A stretch of DNA of 8,658 bases. Origin: Porphyromonadaceae bacterium UBA7572. Lineage in GTDB: Bacteria; Bacteroidota; Bacteroidia; Bacteroidales; Muribaculaceae. Every line of letters begins with the position of its first letter. Within the stretch, counting starts at the first letter, position 1. The stretch lies in NCBI GenBank assembly GCA_002476625.1, contig DLLC01000042.1:271-8928 (forward strand). Direction: 5' to 3'. The position numbers were made by a program, and so were the translations under genes. The notes under the pieces are model-generated. The model was not told where the DNA came from. It worked only from the letters and a program-made list of their open reading frames with translations, and searched no databases. Shown in pieces: positions 8,263 to 8,658 of this stretch.

Positions 8263-8313
8263 AGCGTCCACTGCAGCAGTCTGAAAACTTAAATTTTAAC
8301 GATACTGGACGCT
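8263..8313 (-). other. Leader stem-loop 1, proximal to the start of the secreted-protein gene
   Basis: An 8-bp perfect inverted repeat (AGCGTCCA at 8263-8270, TGGACGCT at 8306-8313) encloses 35 nt that contain a short ACTG/CAGT hairpin. It lies within the predicted 5' untranslated region, ending 35 bp before the start codon. No T-run adjoins it in the direction of transcription, so it is more likely a structural, stability or protein-binding element than a terminator. Function unknown. Confidence 0.6.
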
Positions 8314-8326
8314 GGCCTCTGAAAAA

Positions 8327-8386
8327 GTAACAGATATTACATCCTATCGGATGATATACCTACATTCCATTTAGCCTATCTGTTAC
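8327..8386 (-). promoter_or_regulatory. Leader stem-loop 2: long inverted repeat abutting the promoter, followed by a T-run
   Basis: A 10-bp perfect inverted repeat (GTAACAGATA at 8327-8336, TATCTGTTAC at 8377-8386) is separated by 40 bp that include a second hairpin (CATCC at 8340-8344, loop TATC, GGATG at 8349-8353). On the minus strand the structure ends in CTTTTTC, like a terminator or attenuator. However, its promoter-side arm touches the last base of the -7 box, so a transcript from that promoter would contain only part of the arm. It could instead be a DNA operator for a dimeric regulator, or an attenuator for transcripts starting further upstream. Both are inference from symmetry alone. 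Confidence 0.55.
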
Positions 8387-8417
8387 AAATTTACAACATT
8401 ACATAAAATATTACAAC
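8386..8417 (-). promoter_or_regulatory. Bacteroidetes-type promoter for the secreted-protein gene
   Basis: On the minus strand, GTTG (8417-8414) is followed after 20 bp by TAAATTTG (8393-8386). The second is an exact match to the Bacteroidetes primary sigma factor -7 consensus TAnnTTTG, and the first matches three of four bases of the -33 TTTG element at about the usual spacing. Transcription would start near 8380, giving a leader of roughly 150 nt that contains leader stem-loop 1. Upstream, 8418-8491 is very AT-rich and holds no other element I can recognise. Confidence 0.65.
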
Positions 8418-8491
8418 TTTCTGTTAGTAAAATTTAAAAATATCTTTAAATTTGTTTTCAAGAGCAACAAAGTGTTGGACATTCGAGATAT

Positions 8492-8580
8492 TTCAAAGCC
8501 CTTGCGCGCCATAGCTCAAGCAGGCCATTCGCCGCGACGTATTCACCGACCGCCGGCTCTCCACTAAAGGCTTCATCTAA
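8492..8580 (+). pseudogene. hisB: Decayed duplicate of the hisB 3' end
   Basis: This stretch aligns with the last 87 bp of intact hisB (3584-3670). The final 63 bp (8518-8580 against 3608-3670) differ at 11 positions by my hand count, about 83% identity. Before that, ttcaaagccc and gcgcg match, with a net 2-nt insertion near 8509-8514 that shifts the frame. Read in the hisB frame, the last part gives KQAIRRDVFTDRRLSTKGFI and a TAA stop, against KQAIRRDVFTYRLPSTKGVL in the intact gene. Loss of the conserved LP and the frameshift mark it as non-functional. The identical taagtca follows both stops, then similarity ends. Clear homology stops upstream of 8492; a weaker match (gagcaacaaag, 8462-8472, against gagcaccacaag) may be an eroded extension. 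No start codon or dehydratase core is present. Confidence 0.9.
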
Positions 8581-8601
8581 GTCAACCACCACACACAATA
8601 C

Positions 8602-8650
8602 ATAGCCAGAACTGTCCTCTCCGAAAGAATGCGGCTCTGGCTATTGTTTT
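8602..8650 (+). terminator. Intrinsic-terminator-like hairpin after the hisB relic
   Basis: A 9-bp perfect inverted repeat (ATAGCCAGA at 8602-8610, TCTGGCTAT at 8636-8644) with a 25-nt loop is followed by TGTTTT on the plus strand. It begins 22 bp after the stop of the hisB relic, so it may be the terminator that once served hisB before its 3' end was displaced. No plus-strand gene ends here now. The long loop lowers confidence that it terminates efficiently. Confidence 0.6.
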
Positions 8651-8658
8651 CACAAATA

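Overview
The window looks like a chromosomal segment from a Bacteroidales bacterium, probably Muribaculaceae or Prevotellaceae. Four things point there: a bifunctional HisB in a compact hisD-hisC-hisB run; starts without Shine-Dalgarno sequences; a Bacteroidetes-type promoter (TAnnTTTG -7 box); and a large secreted multidomain protein with fibronectin III and choice-of-anchor J-like domains that ends in the 'EYFNxQGVRV...GxYI' tail typical of this order. This placement is by pattern recognition; no search was run.

Layout. Positions 1-149 are non-coding: a 7-bp tandem repeat (TTAGAAG, about nine units, possibly continuing beyond the left edge), then a perfect 20-bp palindrome. Positions 150-3670 are three + strand histidine biosynthesis genes: hisD, hisC after 61 bp, and hisB, which overlaps hisC by 14 bp. 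Together they cover dehydratase, aminotransferase, phosphatase and dehydrogenase, the last four steps of the pathway. hisG is not visible and may lie further left. Positions 3671-3793 are a convergent intergenic region with a strong hairpin terminator. Positions 3794-8227 are one long minus-strand gene for a 1477-residue exported protein. Its upstream region (8228-8491) is AT-rich and holds a convincing promoter and two stem-loop structures.

The most unexpected feature is at the right end. Positions 8492-8580 are a decayed second copy of the last ~29 codons of hisB, in the same orientation, with about 80% identity by hand alignment, a net 2-nt frameshift and the same stop context (taagtca). 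A terminator-like hairpin (8602-8650) follows it. The secreted-protein gene and its regulatory region are therefore bracketed by an intact hisB 3' end and a displaced hisB 3' relic. The simplest reading is that a block of about 4.8 kb was inserted at, or recombined into, the 3' end of hisB and pushed the old 3' end and probable old terminator downstream.

No integrase, transposase, CRISPR array, rRNA or tRNA gene was found. The his genes are ordinary. The interest lies in the hisB relic and implied insertion, the structured leader of the secreted-protein gene, the repeats before hisD, and the architecture of the secreted protein.
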